Notes: generated from the sequence alone by a model not told the origin. Counted from the stretch's first letter, positions 41,874 to 51,123 are shown. The stretch is DNA of 64,000 bases from Streptomyces cyaneogriseus subsp. noncyanogenus (GCF_000931445.1 NZ_CP010849.1:6634001-6698000); one strand, 5' to 3'. Translations and numbers: made by a program.

Positions 41874-44384
41874 GTGCACGGGAACGACCGCACCCACCCC
41901 ACCGATCCCACCACCGGCACCGGCAGAACCGGCACCCGCTCCCGGCGCCCGTTCCGGCAGGCCGTCGCGCTGCTCACCGGCGCCCTGCTGGCGGGCACCT
42001 CCCTCACCCTCACCGCCCCGCAGGCGGGCGCCGCACCCGCGGCCGCCCCGGCCGCCGAGGACTTCCAGCAGGTCACCCTCGCCAAGGGCGAGCCGGAGGT
42101 CGGCGAGCCCATGTCGCTGGCCGTCCTGCCGGACCGCTCGGTCCTGCACACCTCACGCGACGGCGAACTGCGCCTCACCGACGCGGCGGGCACCACCAGG
42201 CTCGCGGGCAAGCTCGACGTGTACTCCCACGACGAGGAGGGCCTGCAAGGCGTCGGCATCGACCCCGGCTTCGCGCAGAATCGTTACATCTATCTGTACT
42301 ACGCGCCCCCGATGAACACCCCCGCGGGGGACGCCCCCGAGACCGGCACCGCCGCCGACTTCGCGCCCTACGACGGCGTCAACCGCCTCTCCCGGTTCGT
42401 GCTGAAGGAGGACGGCACCCTCGACACCGCCAGCGAGAAGAAGATCCTCGACGTGCCGACCAGCCGCGGCATGTGCTGCCACGTCGGCGGGGACATCGAC
42501 TTCGACGCGCAGGGCAACCTGTACCTGTCGACCGGTGACGACTCCAACCCGTTCCAGTCGGACGGCTACACCCCGATCGACGAGCGCGCCGACCGCAACC
42601 CGGCCTTCGACGCCCAGCGCACCTCCGGCAACACCAACGACCTGCGCGGCAAGATCCTGCGCATCAAGGTGAACGAGGACGGCTCCTACTCCATCCCCGA
42701 GGGCAACCTCTTCCCGCCCGGCACCGGCAAGACACGGCCCGAGATCTACGCGATGGGCTTCCGCAACCCCTTCCGCTTCAACGTCGACAAGGAGACCGGC
42801 ATCCTCTACGTCGGGGACTACGGCCCCGACGCCGGCGCCGCCGACCCCGACCGCGGACCGGCCGGGCAGGTCGAGTTCGCCCGCGTCACCGGCCCCGGCA
42901 ACTTCGGCTGGCCGTACTGCACCGGTGACAACGACGCCTACGTCGACTACGACTTCGCCACCGGCGCCTCCGGCGAGTCCTTCGACTGCGCCGCCCCGAA
43001 GAACGACTCCCCGCACAACACCGGCCTGACGGACCTGCCCCCGGCCCAGGCGGCCTGGATACCGTACGACGGGCCCTCCGTGCCCGAGTTCGGCGACGGC
43101 TCCGAGTCCCCGACGGGCGGCCCGGTCTACCACTACGACCCGGACCTCGACTCGCCGGTGAAGTTCCCCGAGGCGTACGACGGGGACCTCTTCGTCGGCG
43201 AGTTCGGACGGCGCTGGATCAAGCGGATCACCAGTGATGCCGACGGCACCGTGCAGTCGATCAACGACGTGCCCTGGTCCGGCACCCAGGTGATGGACAT
43301 GGAGTTCGGGCCCGACGGGGCGCTCTACGTCCTCGACTACGGCCTCTCCTGGTTCGGCGGCGACGGGGACTCCGCCCTGTACCGCATCGAGAACGCCACC
43401 GACGGCCACTCGCCGGTCGCCCAGGCCGCCGCGAGCAGGACCTCCGGCCAGGCCCCGCTGCGGGTGAGCTTCTCCTCCGCGGGCACCACCGACCAGGACG
43501 GCGACGCCCTCACCTACCACTGGGACTTCGGTGACGGCTCCACCTCCACGCAGGCCGACCCCACGCACCGCTACCGGAAGAACGGCACCTACACCGCGAC
43601 CGTGACGGCGAAGGACCCCTCCGGCCGCACCGGCAGCGCCAGCGTGCAGATCGTCGTCGGCAACACCGCGCCCCGGGTGACGCTGGACCTGCCCAAGGAC
43701 GGCCAGCTCTTCAGCTTCGGCGACGCCATCCCGTTCAAGGTGCGGGTCACCGACCCCGAGGACGGCCGGTCGATCGACTGCTCCAAGGTGAAGGTCAGCT
43801 TCATCCTCGGCCACGACACCCACGGCCACCCGCTCACCTCGGCCAACGGCTGCACCGGCACCATCCAGACCAGCGCCGACGGCGGCCACGACGAGAACGC
43901 CAACATCTTCGGCGTCTTCGACGCCGAGTACACCGACAACGGCGGCGGTGGCCAGGCCCCGCTGACCACCCACGACCAGAACGTCACCCAGCCCAAGCAC
44001 CGCCAGGCGGAGCACTTCGGCGACTCCTCGGGCGTCTCGGTGATCACCAAGGACACCGCGCACGGCGGCAGGACCGTCGGCGACATCCACAACGGCGACT
44101 GGATCTCCTTCACGCCGTACGTCCTGAGCGACGCCGGGAAGGTCACGGCCCGCGTCTCCTCCGGCGGTGCCGGCGGCACCCTGGAGTTCCGCGCCGGGTC
44201 GGCCACCGGCACCCTGCTCGGCAAGGCGGCCGTGCCGGTCACCGGCGGCTGGGAGACCTTCCAGGAGGTCAGTGCCGACCTCTCCCGCGCGCCGCGCGGC
44301 ACCACCGAGCTCTTCCTCGTCTTCAAGGGGAGCGGCACGGACGCCCTGTTCGACGTGGACGACTTCACCTTCACCACCGGCTGA
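41874..44384 (+). CDS. Secreted PQQ-dependent sugar dehydrogenase-like protein with PKD and CBM6 domains
   Basis: An 836-residue exported protein: signal peptide (~26-53, ending AGA-AP), a glucose/sorbosone dehydrogenase propeller (~60-520; GLQGVGIDPGFAQNRYIYLYY, MCCHVGGDIDFD, YAMGFRNPFRFNVD), a PKD domain (~525-600; YHWDFGDGSTST) and a C-terminal CBM6-like lectin domain (~705-835; GDWISF, VDDFTF). GSDH-fold enzymes oxidise sugars with PQQ, but many actinobacterial members bind no PQQ, and activity is not assured. GTG 41874 follows GGAGG. ThuA-DUF1080 follows 14 bases after its stop, so the two are probably co-translated. Confidence 0.88.
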   Translation: MHGNDRTHPTDPTTGTGRTGTRSRRPFRQAVALLTGALLAGTSLTLTAPQAGAAPAAAPAAEDFQQVTLAKGEPEVGEPMSLAVLPDRSVLHTSRDGELRLTDAAGTTRLAGKLDVYSHDEEGLQGVGIDPGFAQNRYIYLYYAPPMNTPAGDAPETGTAADFAPYDGVNRLSRFVLKEDGTLDTASEKKILDVPTSRGMCCHVGGDIDFDAQGNLYLSTGDDSNPFQSDGYTPIDERADRNPAFDAQRTSGNTNDLRGKILRIKVNEDGSYSIPEGNLFPPGTGKTRPEIYAMGFRNPFRFNVDKETGILYVGDYGPDAGAADPDRGPAGQVEFARVTGPGNFGWPYCTGDNDAYVDYDFATGASGESFDCAAPKNDSPHNTGLTDLPPAQAAWIPYDGPSVPEFGDGSESPTGGPVYHYDPDLDSPVKFPEAYDGDLFVGEFGRRWIKRITSDADGTVQSINDVPWSGTQVMDMEFGPDGALYVLDYGLSWFGGDGDSALYRIENATDGHSPVAQAAASRTSGQAPLRVSFSSAGTTDQDGDALTYHWDFGDGSTSTQADPTHRYRKNGTYTATVTAKDPSGRTGSASVQIVVGNTAPRVTLDLPKDGQLFSFGDAIPFKVRVTDPEDGRSIDCSKVKVSFILGHDTHGHPLTSANGCTGTIQTSADGGHDENANIFGVFDAEYTDNGGGGQAPLTTHDQNVTQPKHRQAEHFGDSSGVSVITKDTAHGGRTVGDIHNGDWISFTPYVLSDAGKVTARVSSGGAGGTLEFRAGSATGTLLGKAAVPVTGGWETFQEVSADLSRAPRGTTELFLVFKGSGTDALFDVDDFTFTTG

Positions 44385-44398
44385 GAGGAGGGGACGCC

Positions 44399-45754
44399 AT
44401 GCGCGCGACCGGACGCGTGACGACCGCCGCCGTGGGGGCCGCCCTGCTGCTCGGCACCGTGTCGGGCACGGCCGCCTCCCAGGCGGACGGCGGCGGCGGA
44501 AAGGACGACGGCAAGCGGGTGCTGGTCTTCTCCAAGACGGCCGGCTTCCGCCACGACTCGATCCCCGAGGGCATCACCGCGATCGAGGAGCTCGGCCGGA
44601 CGGGCGGCTTCCGGGTGGACGCCACCGAGAACGCGGGTGCGTTCACCCCGCGCAACCTGCGGCGCTACGACGCGGTCGTCTTCATGTCCACCACGGGTGA
44701 CGTCCTCGACCCCGCGCAGCAGCGCGCCTTCGAGGGCTACATCCGGGGCGGCGGCGCCTACGTCGGCGTACACGCCGCGGCCGACACCGAGTACGACTGG
44801 GAGTTCTACGGCGGCCTGGCCGGCGCCTACTTCCGGTCGCACCCGGCGATCCAGCCGGCCACGGTGACGGTCGAGGACCGCGCCCACCCGGCCACCGCAC
44901 ACCTGGCGCGCACCTGGGAGCGCACCGACGAGTGGTACGACTACCGCTCCAACCCCCGGGAGCGGGCCCACGTACTCGCCTCGCTCGACGAGTCGTCGTA
45001 CAGCGGCGGCACCATGCACGGCGACCATCCGATCGCCTGGTGCCAGAACTACCAGGGCGGCCGCGCCTTCTACACCGGCGGCGGCCACACCAAGGAGTCC
45101 TACGCCGAACCGGCCTTCCGCGAGCACCTGCTGGGCGGCATCCGCTGGGCCATCGGCGACGCCCAGGCCGACTGCCGCCCGGAGACCGGCTACCGGCCGC
45201 TCTTCGACGGCACCTCCCTGGCGGGCTGGAAGCAGGCGGGCCCCGGCTCGTTCACGCTGGACGAGGACGGCACGCTCACCTCCTCGGATGGCATGGGCAT
45301 GCTCTGGTATGCCGAGCGCGGCTTCCGGTCGTACTCGCTGAAGCTGGACTGGCGGACGGCCGGTGACGACAACTCGGGCGTGTTCGTGGGCTTCCCGCCC
45401 TCCGACGACCCCTGGTCGGCGGTGAACAACGGCTACGAGATCCAGATCGACGCCACGGACGTGCCCGAGCGCACCACCGGGTCCGTCTACGGCTTCCGCT
45501 CCGCCGACCTGGACAAGCGCGACCGCGCGCTGAACCCGCCGGGGGAGTGGAACACGTACGAGATCCGCGTGGAGGGCGAGCGGCTCCGCGTCTGGCTCAA
45601 CGGCGTGAAGATCAACGACTACACCAACACCGATCCGGCCCGGAGCCTGGCGGACGGGCACATCGGCATCCAGAACCACGGTGCCGAGGACCAGGTGTCC
45701 TTCCGCGACATCCGGATCAAGGAACTGCCCGCGACCGCCGCGCAGGGCGACTGA
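44399..45754 (+). CDS. Secreted ThuA - DUF1080 (3-keto-disaccharide hydrolase) fusion
   Basis: A 451-residue exported protein with a signal peptide (~1-28). The ThuA glutamine-amidotransferase-like domain (~38-262) has RVLVFSKTAGFRHDSIPEG, GYIRGGGAYVGVHAA and HPIAWCQNYQGGRAFYTGGGHT. The C-terminal DUF1080 domain (~270-445; FDGTSLAGWK, DNSGVFVGF, NGYEIQIDA) belongs to the 3-keto-disaccharide hydrolase/concanavalin family. DUF1080 enzymes cleave glycosides already oxidised at C3, which fits the Gfo/Idh/MocA gene upstream. GAGAGGAGG precedes ATG 44399. A strong terminator follows directly after the stop. Confidence 0.88.
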   Translation: MRATGRVTTAAVGAALLLGTVSGTAASQADGGGGKDDGKRVLVFSKTAGFRHDSIPEGITAIEELGRTGGFRVDATENAGAFTPRNLRRYDAVVFMSTTGDVLDPAQQRAFEGYIRGGGAYVGVHAAADTEYDWEFYGGLAGAYFRSHPAIQPATVTVEDRAHPATAHLARTWERTDEWYDYRSNPRERAHVLASLDESSYSGGTMHGDHPIAWCQNYQGGRAFYTGGGHTKESYAEPAFREHLLGGIRWAIGDAQADCRPETGYRPLFDGTSLAGWKQAGPGSFTLDEDGTLTSSDGMGMLWYAERGFRSYSLKLDWRTAGDDNSGVFVGFPPSDDPWSAVNNGYEIQIDATDVPERTTGSVYGFRSADLDKRDRALNPPGEWNTYEIRVEGERLRVWLNGVKINDYTNTDPARSLADGHIGIQNHGAEDQVSFRDIRIKELPATAAQGD

Positions 45755-45756
45755 GC

Positions 45757-45794
45757 GGCGGCGGGCGGGGGACGCCGGACCCCCGCCCGCCGCC
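45757..45794 (+). terminator. Strong terminator ending the sugar island
   Basis: A perfect 15-bp G/C stem (GGCGGCGGGCGGGGG with its complement) closes an eight-base loop, starting three bases after the ThuA-DUF1080 stop. It separates the sugar island from the ebo-type operon 53 bases on. Confidence 0.85.
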
Positions 45795-45847
45795 ACCCCC
45801 CGTCTCCGGCGGGGTCATCCACGACGCGTGCGACAAGGAGGCTGCCC

Positions 45848-47203
45848 ATGTCCACGTCCCCTTCCCCTTCTGCCCCTTCCTCCCTTTCTTCCCCTTCTCC
45901 ATCGCTCTCCCCGTCTCCATCGCTCTCCCCTTCCCGATCGCTCTCCCCTTCCCCTTCGGCTTCCCGTACCGGTGTGTGGCTGATCGGAGCGCGGGGCTCC
46001 GTCGCCACGACCGTGGTGGCGGGCTGCGCCGCCGTGACCGCCGGACTGCACCCGCCGGCCGGCATGGTCACCGAGACGCCCGTCTTCGCCGGCACCGGAC
46101 TGCCGCCGCTGCCGTCCCTCGTCTTCGGCGGCCACGACACCCTCGACTGCCCGCTGCCCAAACGGGCGGAGGCGCTCGCCGCCGCAGGCGTGCTGCCGCC
46201 CGGCCTGCCCGCCGCCGTCCACGCCGAACTGGCCGCGGCCGACCGCGAGATCCGCCCCGGCGGCCCGCAGCCCGGCGACACCCGTGACGAGGAGGCGCTG
46301 ATCACCGCCTTCGCCGCGGACATCCGCGACTTCGTACGGCGCTCGGGACTGGCCCGGGCCGTCGTGGTCAACGTCGCCTCCACCGAACCCGCGGCCACCG
46401 GCGGCGCCCTGCCGCCCAGCTCGCTGTACGCGGCGGCGGCCCTGCGCGCCGGCTGCCCCTACGTCAATTTCACGCCCTCCACCGGGCTGCACCACCCGGC
46501 ACTGGCCGAGGACGCGGCCTCCAGCCGCCTGCCGTACGCCGGACGCGACGGCAAGACGGGCCAGACGCTGCTGCGTTCGGTGCTGGGCCCGATGTTCGCC
46601 CAGCGCGCGCTCACGGTCCGCGCCTGGTCCGGCACCAACCTCCTCGGCGGCGGGGACGGTGCCGCCCTCGCGGACCCGGCCGCCGCGGCGGCGAAGAACG
46701 CCGGCAAGGAACGCGTCCTCGCCGACACCCTCGGCACCGTCCCCGAGGGCGAGGTCCACATCGACGACGTCCCCGCGCTCGGCGACTGGAAGACGGCCTG
46801 GGACCACATCGCCTTCGACGGTTTCCTCGGCTCCCGCATGATCCTCCAGACCATCTGGCAGGGCTGCGACTCCGCACTGGCCGCCCCGCTCGTGCTGGAC
46901 CTGGCCCGGCTGGCCGCCCGCGCCCACGAGGCGGGCCTGTCCGGCCCGCTGGGCGAACTGGGCTTCTACTTCAAGGACCCGGTGGGCGACGCGCCGGCCG
47001 GCCTCGCGGAGCAGTACGCCGAGCTGACCCGCTTCGCGGACCGGCTGCGGGCGACGGACGCGGCGGAGCGGCGTGACGGGAGCGCGGCGGAGCGGCATGA
47101 GGCGCGGGGAGCGGGCGGGACGCCTGACGGCTCCGACGGCTCTCCGGGGGACGGACCCGGTGAGCGGACGGAGCGTGGCGGCGGGATCGGAGACCGGCGG
47201 TGA
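45848..47203 (+). CDS. myo-Inositol-1-phosphate synthase-like protein heading the ebo-type operon
   Basis: A 451-residue protein of the inositol-3-phosphate synthase family, which converts glucose 6-phosphate to inositol 3-phosphate using NAD+. The core begins at about residue 40: GVWLIGARGSVATTVVAG (NAD fold), YVNFTPSTGLHHPAL, GRDGKTGQTLLRSVLG, GTNLLGGGDG, KERVLADTLG and LGDWKTAWDHIAFDGFLG. Residues 2-39 are almost only Ser and Pro, encoded by 18-base tandem repeats. ATG 45848 has AAGGAGG seven bases upstream, so the tail is probably translated. The C-terminal ~45 residues are also low-complexity. Its stop overlaps the UbiA gene (GTGA). It replaces the sugar-cyclase gene eboD of cyanobacterial ebo clusters. 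Confidence 0.87.
   Translation: MSTSPSPSAPSSLSSPSPSLSPSPSLSPSRSLSPSPSASRTGVWLIGARGSVATTVVAGCAAVTAGLHPPAGMVTETPVFAGTGLPPLPSLVFGGHDTLDCPLPKRAEALAAAGVLPPGLPAAVHAELAAADREIRPGGPQPGDTRDEEALITAFAADIRDFVRRSGLARAVVVNVASTEPAATGGALPPSSLYAAAALRAGCPYVNFTPSTGLHHPALAEDAASSRLPYAGRDGKTGQTLLRSVLGPMFAQRALTVRAWSGTNLLGGGDGAALADPAAAAAKNAGKERVLADTLGTVPEGEVHIDDVPALGDWKTAWDHIAFDGFLGSRMILQTIWQGCDSALAAPLVLDLARLAARAHEAGLSGPLGELGFYFKDPVGDAPAGLAEQYAELTRFADRLRATDAAERRDGSAAERHEARGAGGTPDGSDGSPGDGPGERTERGGGIGDRR
45896..45949 (+). repeat. Three 18-base tandem repeats coding a Ser/Pro tail
   Basis: Units TCTCCATCGCTCTCCCCG (45896), a one-base variant (45914) and TCCCGATCGCTCTCCCCT (45932) lie in frame in the inositol-phosphate-synthase-like gene. 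The surrounding 45845-45960 is a pyrimidine tract, so repeat number could vary between strains. Confidence 0.8.
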
Positions 47204-48300
47204 GCCCGGCCGACGAGGAGACGGGCGGAAACGGCCGGACCGGCGGAGCCGGTAGGGCCGCAGGGACCCGCGGGGCCGCTGGGACCGGCGGGGCGCGTGC
47301 GTCCCGTGCGCTCGCCTGGGCCGAACTGCTGCGCCTTCCCGCGCTGTTCACCGTGCCCGGTGACGCCCTCGCGGGCGCCGCGGCGGCGGGCGCGCACGCC
47401 GGTCCCCGCACACTGCTCGCCATCGGCTCCTCCCTGTGCCTGTACGAGGCCGGTATGGCCCTCAACGACTGGGCGGACCGCGCCGAGGACGCCGCCGAGC
47501 GCCCGCACCGGCCCCTGCCGTCCGGTCGCGTCCGCCCGGCCGCCGCCCTCACCGCGGCCTGTGCCCTCACCGGCGCCGGACTGGCCCTGGCCGCCGGTGC
47601 GGGACGCCGGGCCCTCGCCGTCGCCACGCCCCTCGCGGCGACCGTCTGGGCCTACGACCTCGCCCTGAAGCACACACCGGCCGGCCCCGCCGCCATGGCG
47701 GCGGCCCGCGGCCTGGACCTGCTCCTGGGCGCCGCGGCCACCACCGGCCGCGTCCGCGCCGCGCTGCCGTCCGCCGCGCTGCTGGGCACCCACACCCTCG
47801 CGGTCACGGCCGTCTCCCGCCAGGAGACCCGCGGCGGCTCGGCCCTGGCCCCCCTGGCGGCCTGTGTCACGACCGGACTGCTGGCCCGGCGGGTGACACA
47901 CCGCCCCACCCGACTCCCGGCAGGCCGAGGGGAAGCAGCCGCCCCCGGCCTGCCGGGGCCCGCCCCGCAGAGCCCCGCCCGGCTCGCCGCCGCCCTCCCC
48001 GGCGCCCGGCGGCACCCGGCAGGACCGGCCGCCGCCGGGCCCGCGACCGGCCGCGGCTCCGCGCGTCTGGCCGCCGCTCTCGGCGCCGCCTACGCGGCGA
48101 CCGCCGCCCGGCCCTACCTCCACGCCGCCCTCAACCCCTCACCCCCGCTCACCCAGCGCGCCGTCGGCGGCGGCATCCGGGCCACGATCCCGCTCCAGGC
48201 CGCACTCGCCGCCCGCTCCGGCGCGGCGGTCACCGCACTCCTGGTCGCGGCCCTCGCACCGGCCGGACGGAAGTTCGCGAGGAAGGTGAGCATCACATGA
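47200..48300 (+). CDS. eboC: UbiA-family prenyltransferase, EboC-like
   Basis: A 366-residue polytopic membrane protein of the UbiA superfamily with about eight helices. The first prenyl-diphosphate/Mg2+ motif is MALNDWADRAED (Asn89-Asp90, Asp93, Asp97). The second DxxxD is not clear: the matching loop reads VWAYDLALKHTP, so activity should not be assumed. An Arg/Gly/Ala-rich ~35-residue head precedes the first helix, and a ~75-residue low-complexity Pro/Ala insertion (~245-295) separates late helices. GTG 47200 overlaps the previous stop and the gene's own stop overlaps the next ATG. EboC proteins are thought to prenylate or anchor a precursor in the membrane. Confidence 0.82.
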   Translation: MSPADEETGGNGRTGGAGRAAGTRGAAGTGGARASRALAWAELLRLPALFTVPGDALAGAAAAGAHAGPRTLLAIGSSLCLYEAGMALNDWADRAEDAAERPHRPLPSGRVRPAAALTAACALTGAGLALAAGAGRRALAVATPLAATVWAYDLALKHTPAGPAAMAAARGLDLLLGAAATTGRVRAALPSAALLGTHTLAVTAVSRQETRGGSALAPLAACVTTGLLARRVTHRPTRLPAGRGEAAAPGLPGPAPQSPARLAAALPGARRHPAGPAAAGPATGRGSARLAAALGAAYAATAARPYLHAALNPSPPLTQRAVGGGIRATIPLQAALAARSGAAVTALLVAALAPAGRKFARKVSIT

Positions 48301-49484
48301 GCGATGGACCCCTGCGTCCCGGCGACCGTCCGGCGGCACCGACCCCCGCGACGGCAGCGAGCCCTGGGGCGGCGACGAATCCGGCGACGGCGACGGCCCC
48401 GGCGGGAGCCGCCCCGTCCCCCGCAGCCGCCCCGCCTCCGGGGGCCGCCCCGCTCTCCGAAGCCGCCCCCGGCGCCGGGCCGGTGCCCGGCCCTGCGGGC
48501 ACCGCCTCCCTCCGCTTCGGCTACGGCACCAACGGCCTCGCCGACCTCCGGCTGGACGACGCCCTCACCCTGCTCGCCGACCTCGGATACGACGGCGTCG
48601 GACTCACCCTCGACCACATGCACCTCGACCCCCTCGCACCGGACCTCGCCGCCCGCACCCGCCGGGTCGCGCGGCGGCTGGACGCGCTCGGCCTGGACGT
48701 CACGGTGGAGACGGGCGCCCGCTACGTCCTCGACCCCCGCCGCAAACACGGACCCTCCCTCCTCGATCCGGACCCGGACGACCGCGCCCGCCGCACCGAC
48801 CTGCTGGTCCGTGCCGTCCGGGTGGCGGCCGACCTCGGGGCCCACGCCGTCCACTGCTTCAGCGGCACCACCCCGGCCGGCACCGACGACGACACCGCCT
48901 GGAAACGGCTCGCGGACGCCCTCGCCCCGGTCCTGGACGCGGCCGGCGCCGCCGGCGTACCCGTGGCGATCGAGCCGGAACCCGGCCATCTCCTGGCCAC
49001 CCTCGCCGACTTCCACCGGCTGCGCCGCGCCCTCGGCGACCCGGAGATCCTCGGCCTCACCCTCGACATCGGCCACTGCCAGTGCCTCGAACCCCTCCCT
49101 CCCGCCGACTGCGTACGCGCCGCCGCCCCCTGGCTGCGCCACGTCCAGATCGAGGACATGCGGCGCGGTGTCCACGAACACCTCCCACTGGGGGACGGCG
49201 AGATCGACTTCCCGCCCGTCCTCGCGGCCCTGGCCGCCACGGGCTACCAGGGCCTGACCGTCGTCGAACTGCCCCGCCACTCCCACGCGGGCCCCCGGTG
49301 CGCCGAACGCTCCCTCCCGTTCCTCCGCCGGGCGGCGGCCGCCGCCCGGACCCACGGCACCGGCGGCCCGCGCCGCCGGCCCCCCGGCGACCGGCGCCCG
49401 ACCGCCCCGCCGACCCCCTCCGTCCCACCGGACCCCTCGTCCCCGGGAGAGCCCTCCGTCATCCCCGAAGGGAGCACCCCGTGA
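48297..49484 (+). CDS. Sugar phosphate isomerase/epimerase TIM-barrel protein of the ebo-type operon
   Basis: A 395-residue protein: an Ala/Pro-rich head (~1-70), a xylose-isomerase-like TIM barrel (~72-340) and a Pro-rich tail. The barrel retains FGYGTNGLADLRLDDALTLL, metal-site motifs VAIEPEPGHLL, LTLDIGHCQC, HVQIEDMRRGVHEHLPLGDG and VVELPRHSH. It is distinct from the EboE gene three positions downstream, which is a second TIM barrel. It starts with ATG overlapping the UbiA stop (ATGA), and its own stop overlaps the EboA GTG, so translation is coupled throughout. It probably isomerises a cyclitol or keto-sugar intermediate; substrate unknown. Confidence 0.82.
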   Translation: MSDGPLRPGDRPAAPTPATAASPGAATNPATATAPAGAAPSPAAAPPPGAAPLSEAAPGAGPVPGPAGTASLRFGYGTNGLADLRLDDALTLLADLGYDGVGLTLDHMHLDPLAPDLAARTRRVARRLDALGLDVTVETGARYVLDPRRKHGPSLLDPDPDDRARRTDLLVRAVRVAADLGAHAVHCFSGTTPAGTDDDTAWKRLADALAPVLDAAGAAGVPVAIEPEPGHLLATLADFHRLRRALGDPEILGLTLDIGHCQCLEPLPPADCVRAAAPWLRHVQIEDMRRGVHEHLPLGDGEIDFPPVLAALAATGYQGLTVVELPRHSHAGPRCAERSLPFLRRAAAAARTHGTGGPRRRPPGDRRPTAPPTPSVPPDPSSPGEPSVIPEGSTP

Positions 49485-50230
49485 CCTCATCGAAGCCCAC
49501 ACCGCGGACCCCGGCGGCGCGTCCGCAGGACACCGGCGGCCCCGACGGCACCCCGGCCGGTCCGGGCGCCCCCGCCCTCCTCCCGCCGCAGGAGCTGCAC
49601 GCCCACCTCACCGCCCACCTCGGCGGTGCCGCCCGTGCCTGGCTCGACCAGGCCCTCGACGAGGCCGCCGCCCACCCCGGCGTCCACGGGCCCCTGTCCG
49701 TGTGGGAGCTGCGCCTGGCCGAGGCCGGCCGCCGCTGCGGGGCCGGTCACGCCGACGCCGCCCGCGTCGTCATCCTGCACGCGGCCCGCGCCGGCACCGA
49801 GGCCCTCACCCGGGTCTACCAGCAGGGCACCGCCGACGAACGCCGCGCCGTCCTGCTGGCCCTGCCCCATCTGGTCCCCGGCCCCGAGGCCCTCCCGCTC
49901 GTCGAGGACGCCCTGCGCACCAACGACACCCGGCTGCTGGCCGCCGCCGTCGGTCCCTACGCCGCCCGGCACCTCGATGCCCACCAGTGGCGTCACGCCG
50001 TGCTGAAGTGCCTGTTCACCGGTGTCCCGGTGGACCATGTGGCCGATCTGCCCCGCCGTGCCCACGGCGACGCCGAACTCGCCCGCATGCTCGCCGACTA
50101 CGCCGCCGAGCGCACCGCCGCGGGCCGCCCCGTCCCGGCGGACCTGTACCGCGTCCTGGCCCTGACCGACCCCACGAGCGCTCCGCCCGCCGGCGACGGC
50201 ACCCGCGGCAGCGACGGCAAGGAGTCCTGA
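49481..50230 (+). CDS. eboA: EboA domain protein
   Basis: A 249-residue mostly helical protein. After a disordered head (~1-35), the EboA domain runs ~38-225: WLDQALDEAAAHPGVHGPLSVWELRLAEAGRRCG, ARVVILHAARAG, DERRAVLLALPHL, DALRTNDTRLLAAAVGPYAA and QWRHAVLKCLFTGVPVDHVADL. HEAT-like alternation of helices suggests a scaffold. No signal peptide or catalytic motif is visible, and its biochemical role is unknown in all organisms. GTG 49481 overlaps the previous stop, and its stop shares one base with the next ATG (TGATG). Confidence 0.85.
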   Translation: MTSSKPTPRTPAARPQDTGGPDGTPAGPGAPALLPPQELHAHLTAHLGGAARAWLDQALDEAAAHPGVHGPLSVWELRLAEAGRRCGAGHADAARVVILHAARAGTEALTRVYQQGTADERRAVLLALPHLVPGPEALPLVEDALRTNDTRLLAAAVGPYAARHLDAHQWRHAVLKCLFTGVPVDHVADLPRRAHGDAELARMLADYAAERTAAGRPVPADLYRVLALTDPTSAPPAGDGTRGSDGKES

Positions 50231-51120
50231 TGCGCATCTTCGACCCCCACATCCACATGACGTCACGGACCACGGACGACTACGAGGCGATGTACGCCGC
50301 GGGCGTCCGCGCCGTCGTCGAACCCGCCTTCTGGCTCGGCCAGCCCCGCACCTCCCCCGCGTCCTTCCGGGACTACTTCGACTCCCTGCTGGGCTGGGAG
50401 CCGTTCCGCGCCGCCCAGTACGGCATCGCCCACCACTGCACGATCGCCCTGAACCCCAAGGAGGCCAACGACCCCCGCTGCCTCCCCGTCCTCGACGACC
50501 TGCCCCGGTACCTCGTCAAGGACCGCGTCGTGGCCGTCGGCGAGATCGGCTACGACGCGATGACACCCGCCGAGGACACCGCCCTGGCCGCCCAGCTCCA
50601 ACTCGCCGCCGACCACGGCCTGCCCGCCCTGGTGCACACCCCGCACCGGGACAAGCTCGCCGGTCTGCGCCGCACCCTGGACGTGGTCCGCGAGTCCGCG
50701 CTGCCCCTGGACCGGGTCCTGGTCGACCACCTCAACGAGACCACCGTCAAGGAGGCCAAGGACAGCGGCTGCTGGCTCGGCTTCTCCGTCTATCCCGACA
50801 CCAAGATGGACGAGGCGCGCATGGTCGCGATCCTCCGCGCCTACGGCCCCGAGCAGGTGCTGGTCAACTCCGCCGCCGACTGGGGCAGGAGCGACCCGCT
50901 CAAGACCCGCAAGGTCGCCGACCTGATGCTCGCCGAGGGCTTCACCGAGGACGACGTCGACCTGGTGCTGTGGCGCAACCCCGCCGCCTTCTACGGCCTC
51001 AGCGGACGCCTCACCCTCGACGTCCCGGCCACGGACGCCACCCACGAGGGCAACTCCATTCTCCGGGGCGCCCCGAAAGACCCCTCCGAGCAGCCCGGCG
51101 ACCCGGCCGCGGGGGCGTGA
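50230..51120 (+). CDS. eboB: TatD-family metal-dependent hydrolase, EboB-like
   Basis: A 296-residue amidohydrolase-fold protein. It opens with the metal-binding FDPHIHM (like TatD's DxHxH) and has VAVGEIGYD, ALVHTPHRDK, VDHLNETT and NSAADWG, covering the usual His/Glu/Asp ligands. TatD proteins are metal-dependent nucleases or esterases; the ebo paralog's substrate is not known. It is coupled to eboA by one shared base and lies three bases before eboE. Confidence 0.88.
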   Translation: MRIFDPHIHMTSRTTDDYEAMYAAGVRAVVEPAFWLGQPRTSPASFRDYFDSLLGWEPFRAAQYGIAHHCTIALNPKEANDPRCLPVLDDLPRYLVKDRVVAVGEIGYDAMTPAEDTALAAQLQLAADHGLPALVHTPHRDKLAGLRRTLDVVRESALPLDRVLVDHLNETTVKEAKDSGCWLGFSVYPDTKMDEARMVAILRAYGPEQVLVNSAADWGRSDPLKTRKVADLMLAEGFTEDDVDLVLWRNPAAFYGLSGRLTLDVPATDATHEGNSILRGAPKDPSEQPGDPAAGA

Positions 51121-51123
51121 GCC

